A stretch of DNA of 47,282 nt, taken from positions 62,979 to 110,260 of the forward strand of contig JAAAJB010000033.1 of assembly GCA_016098155.1 (NCBI GenBank), given 5' to 3'. The notes beneath the pieces were generated by a model. The model was given only the letters and a program-made list of their open reading frames with translations. It was not told the DNA's origin and searched no databases. Source of the DNA: Actinomortierella ambigua. Taxonomy: Eukaryota; Mortierellomycota; Mortierellomycetes; Mortierellales; Mortierellaceae. The position numbers and the translations under genes are program-made. Within the stretch, counting starts at the first letter, position 1. Each line of letters opens with the position of its first letter. Below are positions 11,507 through 22,168 of this stretch, in pieces.

Positions 11507-12202
11507 CTGTGACAAGATGTGGATGCAGTGGTGGTGGTGTAGGTAAGGTAAGGTAAGGTGGTGGTGGTAGTAGTGGTGGTGGATGTTGTTGGATGTGGGT
11601 AGAAAGATACGGGAGAGGCAGTGAAGGGGGGGGGGTACAGATTTTTTTTAAAGAGGAGACGTATGCGAGATAACAGAAAAAGATCGCGGGCAGTGGGAGA
11701 TACAGGGAGACAAGTGAGTATATGGAGAAGCAATGGGCTGGATGGGTGGTGTGCAGTCAATGAGAGTCTGATGGAGTGGCAGAATGCAAAAAAAGAGAGG
11801 GAAGGAAGATGGCAAGACCTGACGACTTTTTAAACGACGACGACAGCGGGCGGGGGTGGGGAAAGAAGAGGGGAGGGGGGGGGAACTGCTGAGTGTATAA
11901 AGAGAGTGTGCGTTGCGGTGCTTGCCCAGAGATAGGAAGAGCGAGGGACGGACACGACGGACGGACGGACGGAAATTTTTTTTTTTTATACAGTGAGTGC
12001 ATGTGTAGAGAAAAGAGAGCGGTCGTCTCTTTTGCACTGAAGAATAGCCTAACCCCAGCCAGTCAGCGACTGAATTGAAAAGGCCCCTCCCTCTCTCTCC
12101 CTCTCTCTCTCTCTCTCATACTCACACTCTCTCTCTCCCTCCCTCTCCCCTTCTTCTCTCACTTCTTCAATGGACACGACTCTATCCGAAGCGTGCTCTT
12201 AC
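11507..12202 (-). other. Probable 5' UTR intron of the 751-residue protein gene
   Basis: On the minus strand a good donor, CAA|GTAAGAGC, occurs at 12202-12201. A good acceptor, TTGTCACAG, ends at 11507, only 11 nt upstream of the ATG at 11495. This gives a 696-nt intron in the 5' leader, placing the transcription start to the right of 12203. The intron holds the GA/CT microsatellite at 12084-12166 and several poly-T and poly-G tracts. The call rests on splice-site appearance only. Confidence 0.5.
12084..12166. repeat. CT/GA microsatellite
   Basis: An almost pure pyrimidine run on the plus strand made of CT, CCCT and CTCTCT units, broken by a short CATACTCACA. Because stop codons all contain purines, it produces artificial open frames on the plus strand. 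Confidence 0.85.
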
Positions 12203-12499
12203 TTGCCCCCAATCACAGTTCTCCGCTGCCCTGCCCTTGTTGCCCGCGCTACCCACATTTTGCCCTCGTGTGCACTCTCTTTCTCTCGATAATAATGACT
12301 TTTTGTGCCCTTGTTCCTCTGCCCGTACAACCAACGTGTGCAGGCAGACGACAACAAGGATACTGACGACGATAATGATGATCTTTCCCCTACCCCCCAC
12401 CCCACCATTCCTCAGCCTGCATTCACCCCTCCAAGATTAGACAAGGTGGGCTATACCGAGAAAAATACGGAGAGACAACACTCGTTTCTCATTCTCTGT

Positions 12500-15468
12500 T
12501 CTGCTGTCTTTACAGCCCTGTCTGTCTTGTCTTTCTTGACACCCTGTCATTATTATTCTTCCCATCAAACACCCCCTTCTCTCTCTCCAAATTCAAGCTT
12601 TTCTTTATCCTGATATGATATCGCGGGTGTCCCTTGCACACCTCAAAGAGAGGAGCCATCCCTCCGTTCGGAGTAAAAAAAAAAATCTTTGACCCGTGGA
12701 AACATCGTTCCTCCTGTAAGAACCCTCTCCACCTGGACACTGGCAACAAAAAAAAGTACAGTACCTTCCCTCCCGCCATTCTCTACACTCCACTCTGGCG
12801 CCCTGACTCCGTCTCTTTCTCCCCCTCTATCCATTCTCTCTCTTCCTCATTTTCTCGTTGTCTCACTCTTTATCATGGTAATCTACTCTCCACTCCACAA
12901 AAAAAGAATGCCACTAACCCTTTTTCCTTTCCTTTTTTTTTATATTATTATTATTATTGTCACATTGTTCGCGTGAGTTGTTTGAGCTCGCCTCTGTGTG
13001 TTGCTGTTTGTATGGTTGACCCTTTTGTCTTCAAGATGGCTCTCGTGTTTCGGCTGCATGATAGGGTATCAAATCATGTCCTTGTGACATGCCGCCCTAT
13101 CTTTTCTACGCGAATGAAAGAGGATATCCGTATACACTCACAAGGGTTCACCATCCCCTCCCTCCTCTCTCCCCGTACTCATACTTTTCCACGGACCACT
13201 ATTCCTTATTGTGGGAGAAGGGAGAGACATGGAAGGGAGGAAAAAGCTAAGCTGCGATATTTTAATATCATGCTCTCCGAGTACACCTTCATTGCTCTCG
13301 ATATTTGTCAGGGTGACAAACCCTCTTACAGAGTTCTCTCATCCCTCTCTTCTTCCCCTCTTTTGTTTTGTCATCCGCCGCCGGAACAAAGTGAGATTGC
13401 CCACGAACAGTGGGGTGGTTACCCTGCACAAAGACCAAAGATCGAGTATCATCATTGTTCTCTCGGATCTAAGATTCGCTTCTGGTATCCCAGATCCATC
13501 CCTCTTTCCTTCCCACTTTCCTTCATCCTTTCTTCCCACTGGACTGCCAAAAGGAGATTTCGCCTTTTTTTTTCCTTTGTCCTACCAGTTTGGTCGACAA
13601 AACAAACAAATGCGTTAGCCGGACTGCTGGGCTTCTTGTGTACAATTACGAGATAAAAAAAGACAACAACAAGGAAAACGCTCTGTTTGTTCGTCAAGTT
13701 CACTTGGGGGGCTTACTTTACACGAGGGATGCTCGAAAACAACAACAATACCATAACACAAATACATGAGATCTCCCTTCCGAAGCATAGCGAAACACCA
13801 CTACATACCCGATCGCAAAAGGAAATTTGTAAGGGAGGAAAGACCAAAGTAGGAAGCACCCTACATATTCCCTAGACCATGTACCGCCTCCCCTTCAACG
13901 ACGATCTGCTCATGTAACAAGCACCAACATCTGCTGTATCGAACATGTGTATGTTTCACGAGTTGACGGTGTGTGTACTGGAGAGTGACAGACGGGCCGC
14001 AACGTGTTGTCGAGAGCTTCGAGCTTTTTTTTTTTATTCTTTCCCCGCGAATCTGATCGACAAAAGATAACCGTTCGGATGCTCAAGTGAAAGGATTACT
14101 ACTGCCTACCGATGAGCACCGACAACAATTGCTGTGGTCTCCTCACATTCTTTCCCCCTTCAAGCTTTCGTCCCATTTGTCTATCAGTGAAAGAAAGACC
14201 TGGCCTTCCAAAACAGATCCTACTTCCGCATCCTTCCCTACTTTCGATTGGCGGAATGCTGTACCCAACCATCCCATTCCAACGCATCTCTTTGTCAGGT
14301 TTACAAGAAAAGGCAGGGTAATGTTACGCAAGGACTTTTTCAAGCTTCGCGGGCGAAACAAACAAGACAATGGTGGTGCAAGCTCCTGCAGGGAGAAGAG
14401 AAGAGTACTATTCTGCTAAGAGACATTAAAAAAAGACTGCTCAAGATCATAACTACCATGAAAAAAAAATAATAATAATAAAAAGCGGGTTAGTCGCGAT
14501 TCGCGGGCAAGCCCGCGCTGGTATTACAATGAATGGCGCAATGCTGGATTTCCCCTTCCCCCTGACTTCAAATGTCTCTACCAACATATAGACCATCCCA
14601 GACCTGTGGTTGCTGTGCAGTCGCAAGAGCACAGTAATAGTTTGACAATGGAGTAGATAAAAGAACACATGTTGCTGAGAATCAAAAAGTCATTGTGTTT
14701 TCCGCTCATCCCCTTCCCCGGCTCGTGCACGAGTTTTCCCTCTTGAGAGTAGGCTACCTTCCTCCACTACACTTTGATCAACTGTGTCACTCGTAGGGCT
14801 CGCCGTTTAAAGGGGACGACCACGAGGAGGCTGCAGTTTCATACGGGACGGGAATTAGGCAATTTTGATAGCAGAGGGACCCTTCTTGGCAGGACGAGAT
14901 AGGGGCTCTGATCAAACGATCACTCCATGCTCGTGATTGCCTGCTTTGTCCACACAACCGCAGAAATCACGTTGGAATCTCTCGCTCTCTCTCTTTCTCT
15001 CTCTCTTCAAGTCGCGTCTAGCTGGCATCGCCTCCTCTCTTTACGACCCGAGTGCTGTAGAGTCGAATGGGAACGAGCGACTTTCTTTCTGCTGGTCGAG
15101 CCAATCGAGTCATCCTATTACCTATCAGTAATCAAAGACTTGAGGCTGTGAAGCAAACGGAAAACATGCCTTCCCAAACCTTGACGGGAGACTAACGCCG
15201 CCCGTGCGTGTCCAAACGGCTGGATAGGATTTGTTGTCTCCCCACGCTGGTACCCTTTTCCTGATACCGTCTTCACGTCAGGCTCATGTGAAATGATCAA
15301 ATCCTCTGATATGCCCTGCACTAACCCCCCTTACACTGATCAAAAAAACATGAGCACCTAACCACGTGTAGTCTCAGATGTTGCAAATTTAATTTTTTGC
15401 TACGAGTTTTGTGCATGGCTAACATGAAAACTGTCTCTCCTTCCTCACTCCCCCCCTTCTTTCCTTCA
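12500..15468. other. Gene-poor interval between two leftward genes
   Basis: It lies between the likely 5' leader of the polyQ gene and the 3' end of MEX67. The plus strand is strongly pyrimidine-biased, which explains a 340-codon open frame at 12634-13656. That frame has no domain character and is rich in Ser, Phe, Pro and Leu. Small items present are a TAT trinucleotide run near 12942-12958, a poly-T at 14025-14034, a TAA/AAT run near 14469-14480 and a GC-rich hairpin at 14502-14517. I could not assemble a credible gene on either strand. A non-coding RNA or short gene cannot be excluded. Confidence 0.45.
14502..14517. repeat. GC-rich perfect inverted repeat
   Basis: CGCGGGC-AA-GCCCGCG forms a 7-bp perfect stem with a 2-nt centre, in otherwise AT-rich surroundings directly after an AAT run. 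Function unknown. Confidence 0.6.
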
Positions 15469-18400
15469 CTAGGGCGCCATAAAAGCCTCCGCTGGGATGT
15501 TGGCGCGCTCCCTGTTGACCAATGCCACGCCGTTGACAATATTCCACTGGCTCGCCTCCAGGCACTGTACTGCAAACGGGTACGTCAACCGTGTCTGACG
15601 TTGCAGCTCGAGGACCATGGCATGATGTTCTGGTGTAATGCCGGGTGGGATCTCTTGTGTGGGTAGTGCCTGTGCGATATTGTTAGGAGCAGCAGCAGCG
15701 GCAGCAGCGACGGCGGCGGCGGCGGCGGTGGTGGTGGTGGTGGTGGCAGTGGTAGGAACGTTGTTGGGCATGGCAAGCTGGGGTGTTACAGCCTGTAATA
15801 CTTGGTTTGGAATCTCCAACTCTGGCTCAGGTTTCCAGGCTTCAAAGCCGTTGTACGACCGCACCGTCAGGACGTCCGAGATGATCACACATGGCCAGCC
15901 CTGCTGCTGGGCGGATGAGCCTGGTGGGGCCGGTGCGAGAATGAATGAGCGGTCATATGACTTGGGCGATTTGGAGCGACCCTCTTTAGGAGGACAATTA
16001 AAAAAAATGATAAACTATCAGTAAAAATCATTCCTACACTTGTCCATTCGTGTATTGTTGTTCGGACATAGTAAACACTTTCTTTTCCCCTTACCATCGA
16101 AATACTCTCCGTGAACAGCTACATGGATACACACAGCTGGAAGCAGATTTGCAGTCTGGTATGCGTCCACACACACCTTTGCAGCGTCGGAGAGGTCATG
16201 CTTTGTGCGCGGCAACTTGAGTAAGCCATCTCGAATGATAGTGCCACTGCCAACATGAAGCCGCGATGTTCGTGTCTCTGAAGAAGGAAAAAAAAAAGAT
16301 AAAAGAAAGAAAAGGTCCCTTGACATGAATAAATATATACCGACGGGTGTTTGCTATCCTCGACTTTTCATCAATAAAGGATCAACAACGAAATCAAAGG
16401 ACCTACCAAGATCACTGTAACGTGACAGGTTACGGCTGTAGGCGAGGTAATCGCTAAAGTCATCGGGCCTGCTCTTTCCTTGCTTCTTCATTAGCTGCGA
16501 TGTCTGCGTGACAACCTGCATTGAGAACGTAGCATTCACGTCATAGATATCAGCCAGAGCCCTCCGGTTATTGTCGAACAAGTCAAAGAACCTAAAAAAT
16601 AAAGGCAAAAAATACTTCATATTAGACAGATGTTGACAATGAAGGTCTCCACTTAAGACTTTGCTACTAGCAAAAATAAAAAGAAAGGAGACGACTGACC
16701 ACCTCGCACCAGCTGTTTCCCCAGTTCAGAACGCTCTCTCTTTGATTCGAGGCCATACTTTGTCAAGAAAGCCTCCACGGTAGCCTGTGTCTGTGGTGAG
16801 TCATAAAAGTTGCGGCGGATGGGTGCTGGAAGCCGCTTTGATGCCTTGTCAGACTCCTGAATAATGTCGCCGATGCCAAACGAGATCTTGGCGACGGGCA
16901 ATTGATCCAGCATCTGCAGCGATGGGAACATCTTGGTGATCTCACTTCGATATGTCACCTCGTCCTTCTCTTTCCCACGGATCGGGTTGTCAAGCAAGAT
17001 GAGCTCCCGCAATTTGGGAAGCTTCTTGGAGCCACTGAGACACGCCAAGTCCCTGTAATTTGTGAGTTGGTTGTTTTGGAATGAAAGGTTCTTGACGTTG
17101 GGCAGGTATTGGGAAATCGCAGAGACTGGGTTGAGCGAACGCAAATTATTGGAAGCGAATGATATTGTCTCGATCTAAGATGAAGAGTTACGCAAGAGAT
17201 GAGACTACGTTAGTGATAGATCCGTGGGGCTAGGTGAGTTGACGACTTTATCTTTTCTCGTCCTCTCTCATCTCAGCCAGAGACACCCATCCGTGAGCAA
17301 ACCTACATCGGGAAAAAGCTCGGCGGCAACCTTCATCATGACAGCTCCAACCTCATTCTTAGCAACGCCGGGGGGAAGGATCTTGCCAGACAGCAGGATT
17401 TCGTCGCTTGCCATGTTCTCCAGGTTGAGAAAGCCATTTTGGTGACGAGATTGAATGAACAGACGAATGGTGTCGATGGTTCCGCGCGATAAAGATGTCT
17501 TTGACTTTCCCTGACCAGGCAAGTCCCCCATCATTGAGTCTTCCAGATCGACCTTCATCGTAGCCTATTGTCGAGCATGATGGATAATTTCATCCGCATC
17601 CCAGAGGAAAAGATATTAGCCGGGGTCAACATTAAAACAATTGCCATTTCTTTTTCCACAGCCAATCAACCAAAATGCTCTGCAACCAGAAAATCACCGG
17701 TGACTTACGTCCTTGCTCTGAAATCGAAACTTGCCCATTCTCCTCAGAGCCTTGGCCTGAACGATATCAGGTACTTCAAAGACAATGCCGTCGCCGCTGG
17801 GAATCACGCGTTTCTATGATTATGATGGAATGATGTGCCAGGGGATACACAAAGCTAGGTTGATGAGAATGACAGTCTTTAGAGGGGCAGCGGCACAATT
17901 GATCCAAGTGTGATACATCATCCTTCCTTACATTCATCGCTGTGAGCCTCACAGGCGAAATTTTTCTCGAAATCCAACTGAAGAACTGGCTCATGTAAAC
18001 GCCAGAGACATTGTTCACCTAATGGTCGACGGTTGACGTTGAGAATAAAAAAAGGTACCCAAGAGAAAGTTTGAGTATTTGCTGGATAGTCCAAGGTCGA
18101 AGTAATCACTCCCCGATAAGTGAAAAAGGGACCTACATAAACTGTAATGCCACCCTCCGTCTGAGGTAGAGGTGCACTAGTGGATCGAGTGCTCCGTCCT
18201 GGTCTCTGGTAGGGCGAGCTATTGTTTAGTTGGTGGCGGTGGTGTTGATACAACAGAGTTGGTACATGAAATGTTGGTGAGTTAGGCCCTCAATGCAAAT
18301 TGGTGATGGCTCGAGTCCCTCATCCAAAGATAAGAACAATAAAAAGGCCTATACACATGCATACTTCCTTACCTGTTCTTCTTCCTCTCTCCATCGCCTC

Positions 18401-18674
18401 CCATGTCAGTGTCTTCGCCCCGAACACTGGAGGTTCGACCATGCGGTCCACGGAAGGAATCCCCGCGTCTACCGCCTCGTCGCGACGAGTGTCTTGCAGG
18501 GCCAGCGCCACCCCCTCCACCACTGCTGCTTCCAGAAGGGCCGCTGCCGCCCATTCGTTCACGTCCGCCAGCTGTGAAGAGTCCTGTCTCGGCGTTGCCA
18601 GTTACACGCTGCGGGCCACCTCCGCCTCCACCTCCACCTCCACCTCCACGTCGGGGGTTTCGTGAGCTGAACAT
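15469..18674 (-). CDS. MEX67: mRNA export factor Mex67 (NXF1 family)
   Basis: It exports mRNA through nuclear pores together with Mtr2, binding mRNP adaptors through its RRM/LRR part and FG nucleoporins through its NTF2-like and UBA-like parts. Nine exons join in frame: 18373-18674, 18137-18218, 17932-18018, 17709-17813, 17307-17564, 16759-17174, 16407-16591, 16095-16277 and 15469-15983, coding 710 residues. Domains in order: Gly/Arg/Ser-rich N-terminus (1-115), RRM-like (about 118-215, with ITVYVNNVSGVYMSQFFSW), LRRs (about 215-400, with LPNVKNLSFQNNQL), NTF2-like (about 405-590, with FFDLFDNNRRALADIYDVNA), Ala/Thr-rich linker, and TAP-C UBA-like domain (last 55 residues, YPFAVQCLEASQWNIVNGV). 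Introns are 102-167 nt. The donor inside FLTK|FFDLFD (GTATGG at 16758) was chosen because it restores both the phase and the family consensus. Confidence 0.93.
15690..15745. repeat. GCN/ACN trinucleotide run coding a Thr/Ala linker in Mex67
   Basis: A GGC/GGT/GCA-type trinucleotide run on the plus strand encodes the TTTTTTAAAAAVAAAAAAA stretch before the UBA-like domain. It is likely length-variable between strains, and lies in a linker where length should matter little. Confidence 0.7.
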
Positions 18675-19528
18675 GCTGGCGCGTGTTTTGAATGGAGAGA
18701 GCGAGAAGAGGGAAAAAGTATGGGAGAATAAGAGTTAATTTGGTGGGAGGTGGGCAAGGTGAGAACGAACAAGAGAATGCAACGAGAGAAGTGTTTGTAT
18801 GGTGGGAAATGGGAGGGTTGTTGACGAAAGAAAAAAAAAGAGCAGAGGGCAAAGGTATATGTCCGATACCCACACTTTGGGTGGCTTAGAACTGCAGGCG
18901 AAGCACATAGCCCAAAAGCAGCAAAAGTGCCAACTGACAACGTCGTAAACAACTTCAGCCACCGATGCTCTCGTGTTTAATGGAAGTTGCAATCATTATG
19001 TTTTTCTTTTCTTCATGCCTCGACTCAACGAGTAAGGAAATGTATAGTCAGGCCTTGACACGCCTGTGCATAAAACCAATTTTTGCAGGGCAATACATGT
19101 CCACTATGCTCCTCTTGTCCCCTTGAGCCATTCGCTAGGTCTTGTTCTTCACCTTCCTCGCTTGCACCTTGGCCCTCCACACCTGGTCCTCTCGACACTG
19201 CTCCTAGGACTGCTGCTCTTTCAGAGTCTAGCTTGATTCTTGGGACAGGGGGAGTACTGACGAGGCTGTGTACATGCTGGGGGAGAGGAGTCGAAGCGCA
19301 TGCCAACATGTGATACTCGGGGTCGAGAACGGGCTTGTGGGCATGCCCTTTCTTTTACAAACTTGAACAACAATGATATGCTTCATTCTTAAAAGGCTTG
19401 AAGCACGCTTGTGTATTTTTCGATGCGGGGTGGAAAGAATAGGAGGATCAAGTGAAGGGTGACAAGTACGACTACGAAACTACGACTACCATTGTAGTTC
19501 GCAACTACAAACGAGACCGGTTGTTGGC
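18675..19528. other. Intergenic, MEX67 promoter and 3' flank of the acidic orphan
   Basis: A 94-codon minus-strand frame at 19025-19309 lacks recognisable motifs, flanking splice logic or low-complexity bias. I leave it unannotated. Otherwise I see the hairpin at 19492-19510 and nothing else. Confidence 0.4.
19492..19510. repeat. Perfect 8-bp hairpin just after the orphan gene's stop
   Basis: TTGTAGTT-CGC-AACTACAA lies 19 nt beyond the stop codon of the gene at 19529-20608, so it would sit in that gene's 3' UTR. It follows a short run of GACTAC/AACTAC direct repeats at about 19468-19489. It might affect 3' end formation or mRNA stability, which is inference. Confidence 0.6.
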
Positions 19529-20608
19529 CTAGGAGTTGAACAATGCTGCCCAAGCTCGCGACCAGTTGAGCGCACTGAATGGGTAGAAAACAAACCGATG
19601 AAAGATCCCTGGTATCTCTGGGTTCTCTGCGGCTGGTGTCACAGGCTCTCTGAATTGGGTTTTCTTGACATCCTTCTCGAGGGCCTCAAGCTCAAGGCCT
19701 AGCGCTTCAAGCGACGTTGGTGGCAACAGCTCCATGGGCGTCTCAGCAAGACGCTTTAGAATGTTCTGTAAACGCTCGCGCTCCCTCTTAAAGTGGCCAG
19801 ATCGGGGTTCGCCAGCGTCAAAAGCTATCTGAATAAGGCTGATGAATTCCTTCGCCTCCTGTTCGAGCTTGCCTCTCTTGGAACAATGCCGGCGGGACAA
19901 CAGGGATGGTACGGAGCGCTTGGTGGTGGATGTGTGGCCACGACCGTCAGTGGCACCCCGATTGCCACTGTATTCGTTGTCCACCTTGCGGGAATGACTC
20001 GAACCTGCAACCGGGTCTGTGGTATCGTAAACTGTGGTATCGACATTTTGGGAGGCATTGTCCTGTGGAGGAGAAGCAGGCAAAGCCAATCGCTCTACCA
20101 TCAACTCGTGGAGACTCTGATGGGCAGTTTGCGAGACTTGGAAAAACGCAGCTGTCGACATACTGGCAGTTTGCGAAAGGTTGCTCATGGCTGTGGCAGA
20201 CTGTTGCATAGCGTTGAGGGCCTGCTGAAGTGATTGGCGCACTTCTGCATAGACCGTGTCCATGCAAAACTTGTAAGTTTCAAGCGTGCTCTGGACAATA
20301 GCCCCAAGTTCATCGCTGTCTCCGCCGTCCTCGCTTTTGTCGCTGTCCTCACTATCCTCGTTGTTGTCGCTGTCCTCGCTCATGTCGCTGTCGCGCATAT
20401 CGCTGTCCTTGCCCATATCATCGCTCTCGTCCATTTGGGACTCAGAGTCGGTGTCATCACTGCGTAGCAGTGGTGATGAAGGCTCGTCAGCGGCAACGAC
20501 AGGGGAGGTGGCCTGATAGTCACTTGGGCCGGGGGAATCGTAGGACGATAGTGACTCGGGTGGGGGAACCCATCGCTGCTTTCCTTTGGCTGAACGGGAT
20601 TTATCCAT
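19529..20608 (-). CDS. Acidic Asp/Ser-rich orphan protein
   Basis: A single open frame of 359 residues from the ATG at 20608 (MDKSRSAKGKQRW). I see no similarity I can name. Residues about 50-105 are a dense Asp/Ser/Glu tract built of DSD and SEDSD units. Next comes a long predicted helical region (LETYKFCMDTVYAEVRQSLQ to about residue 185), then a basic cluster (KRSVPSLLSRRHCSKRGK, possible bipartite nuclear signal). A second helical region, ERERLQNILKRLAETPMELL, lies near the C-terminus. The C-terminus is aromatic (FHRFVFYPFSALNWSRAWA). The frame could extend 20 codons upstream without an ATG, so this ATG is the natural start. Helix plus acidic tract would suit a nuclear adaptor, but no function is assigned. 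Confidence 0.65.
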   Translation of the reverse strand: MDKSRSAKGKQRWVPPPESLSSYDSPGPSDYQATSPVVAADEPSSPLLRSDDTDSESQMDESDDMGKDSDMRDSDMSEDSDNNEDSEDSDKSEDGGDSDELGAIVQSTLETYKFCMDTVYAEVRQSLQQALNAMQQSATAMSNLSQTASMSTAAFFQVSQTAHQSLHELMVERLALPASPPQDNASQNVDTTVYDTTDPVAGSSHSRKVDNEYSGNRGATDGRGHTSTTKRSVPSLLSRRHCSKRGKLEQEAKEFISLIQIAFDAGEPRSGHFKRERERLQNILKRLAETPMELLPPTSLEALGLELEALEKDVKKTQFREPVTPAAENPEIPGIFHRFVFYPFSALNWSRAWAALFNS

Positions 20609-20751
20609 GGAAAAATAGAGTAAAAATTGACGCAAAGTAGAGTATGTGATGTGTGGGTCGGAAGGCAAGAAGTAAGCGAGATTAGAGAGGAGCTAATTTC
20701 TCCTTAACTCGAGGAAACTCTTTCATAACCTTCTGGGTCTGCTCTTTGTGT

Positions 20752-20880
20752 GATGGTGAGAGGGGGAGCTGAACCATGGTGGTGAGAGGGGGAGCTGAAC
20801 CATGGTGGTGAGAGGGAGGCTGAACCATGGTGGTGAGAGAGGGGCTGAACCATGGGGGCTGAATCATGCTGGTGAATCAT
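20752..20880. repeat. Minisatellite of about 24-26 bp, four to five copies
   Basis: Degenerate tandem copies of GTGGTGAGAGGGGGAGCTGAACCATG, becoming shorter and more diverged to the right (the last forms are GGGGGCTGAATCATG and CTGGTGAATCAT). It lies about 145-270 bp upstream of the acidic orphan's ATG, so it may be part of its promoter or leader. On the minus strand it encodes an artificial HHHGSAP-like repeat. Confidence 0.85.
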
Positions 20881-21655
20881 TGTACCACACACATATAAAT
20901 TTCTCACTGGCGTCTTTCAACAGCACCCGTTGCTAAGAGACAAGACGGTGCACGCATGTCATAGCCCGGCTGAAAGGGTGGGGCGAGAGCTAATACGCCA
21001 CCAATCTCCCCTACCCCCCGCTTATCAGCGTCGCACGGACTTCGAAAAAAAGGAACTGGGTCGTCCGTCGCCTGTAAGCAGCAGGGACAGCAGGCCGTCC
21101 CGGCCAGCGGCGGCAGTAGAGGGCAGGTTGCACTCACCTATTTATGAGCTCCGTCTGAAAATAGGCGGCCGTGAAGATCTTATCTACCTCTTCGTCTTAT
21201 ACTTCTGCTGGGACCACATACATACACTACAGCAGCAAGATAGCACTGACTTTGAAAATAGCCTTGGCGTTCTTCCACGTTTTTCTATTATTCGCAGAGT
21301 TCCGCATATCACAAGCTATGTAGTGGCACTATCTCGGCGGTGTGTTGGAAGTTTAGAGGATTAGACCGGAGCACACGTACGTAGTCGATGTCATTTTATT
21401 GCATGTTATCTTAGTAAACGGCTGCTGCTGGCCAACGCCTGTCCACCAGTTGAAGCTCAGCCCTGCGCACGGGTCAACATCCTTGGCTTCTGATAGCAAT
21501 TTTTTGGACTGGGAGTACGATCGGCAAATTTGAACCTCCACGTAGATAGACTGCAAGGCTACGATTCGTTGGCTGCCTTCGAAAGCACCGCTATCTTCTT
21601 TGACGCATCATCGCCCTACCGGAAGCACGATATCTGAGGCCAACGCAACAAAACG
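20881..21655. other. Intergenic between divergent orphan genes
   Basis: No gene seen. A 144-codon plus-strand frame (20930-21364) has no protein-like pattern. The right part should hold upstream elements for the TATA-driven gene at 21810. Confidence 0.45.
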
Positions 21656-21663
21656 TATAAAAG
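21656..21663 (+). promoter_or_regulatory. TATA box of the 59-residue gene
   Basis: TATAAAAG lies 154 bp upstream of the ATG at 21810. It is followed by a C/A/T-rich leader beginning near TCAGTTCATCATCAACATCA, typical of strongly expressed fungal genes. Confidence 0.7.
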
Positions 21664-21809
21664 GGACCACGTCCTTCCCGTCCGTTCAGTTCATCATCAA
21701 CATCAATACCAAGCATCTCTTCGCTACTCTCACTCCTGCCTCCCAATCCCAGGCCACTCTGCATACCTCTTCTCCTTCACACTCCATTCACAAACCCCTC
21801 ATACCCAAC

Positions 21810-21989
21810 ATGGACTCCAACGTCTCCTCGATGGCCTACTTCCGCAACATGAAGTGCAACCAGCCTGCCACGACTGTCTACCCTCCCCCCTCGTTCTCCT
21901 TCGGCCGCATCTTTGGCAAGAACAAGAAGGTCGTCGGTCAGCAACCCCCATCGACCACCAGCTCTTCAAGCACTTTGACTCGCCTCTAA
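21810..21989 (+). CDS. Small orphan protein of 59 residues
   Basis: A single-exon frame starting MDSNVSSMAYFRNMKCNQP and ending in a Ser/Thr-rich tail (STTSSSSTLTRL). It has no signal peptide or membrane segment. The centre is SFSFGRIFGKNKK, aromatic then basic. I do not recognise a family. It is supported by context rather than homology: a strong TATA box at 21656, a C/T/A-rich leader free of ATG codons after the likely start site, an ATG in AACATGG context, and an AATAAA signal at 22163-22168 about 175 nt past the stop. Codon choice is strongly C-ending (AAC, TCC, TTC, GGC), as in highly expressed genes. The frame is open further upstream but has no ATG before the leader region. Function unknown. 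Confidence 0.7.
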   Translation: MDSNVSSMAYFRNMKCNQPATTVYPPPSFSFGRIFGKNKKVVGQQPPSTTSSSSTLTRL

Positions 21990-22162
21990 ACCAAGAGCCG
22001 CCCACGTTTGCCTAGACCCACCTTTTTTCTAGCGAGCCGTGCCGGGTCCTCTCACTGATGTCGTCGAGCAAAAAAAAAACATGCCCATCTGCCAGCCGCG
22101 TCTGTTGTACTTTTATTTCTATATTCATCCTTGCATTCATACCCCCTATCTTTGTATTCCCC

Positions 22163-22168
22163 AATAAA
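22163..22168 (+). terminator. Polyadenylation signal AATAAA for the 59-residue gene
   Basis: A canonical AATAAA hexamer about 175 nt after the stop codon at 21989, followed by T-rich sequence. Confidence 0.55.

Noticed and set aside
12634..13656. 340-codon plus-strand open frame
   Set aside because: The plus strand is pyrimidine-rich here and stop codons need purines, so long frames arise by composition. The translation is Ser/Phe/Pro/Leu-rich without any domain, and nothing suggests a start or splice context.
16696..16759. Longer Mex67 LRR exon reading through to GKQLVRGG
   Set aside because: That reading cannot join the NTF2-like exon in frame with a good donor. The donor GTATGG at 16758 gives both the right phase and the expected FLTKFFDLFDNN sequence.
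19025..19309. 94-codon minus-strand frame
   Set aside because: It has normal-looking composition but no motif, no splice partners and no promoter or polyadenylation context.
19980..20010. B-box-like GGTTCGAGTC on the minus strand, suggesting a tRNA
   Set aside because: No A box, anticodon arm or acceptor stem can be folded around it, and it lies inside the coding frame of the acidic orphan gene.
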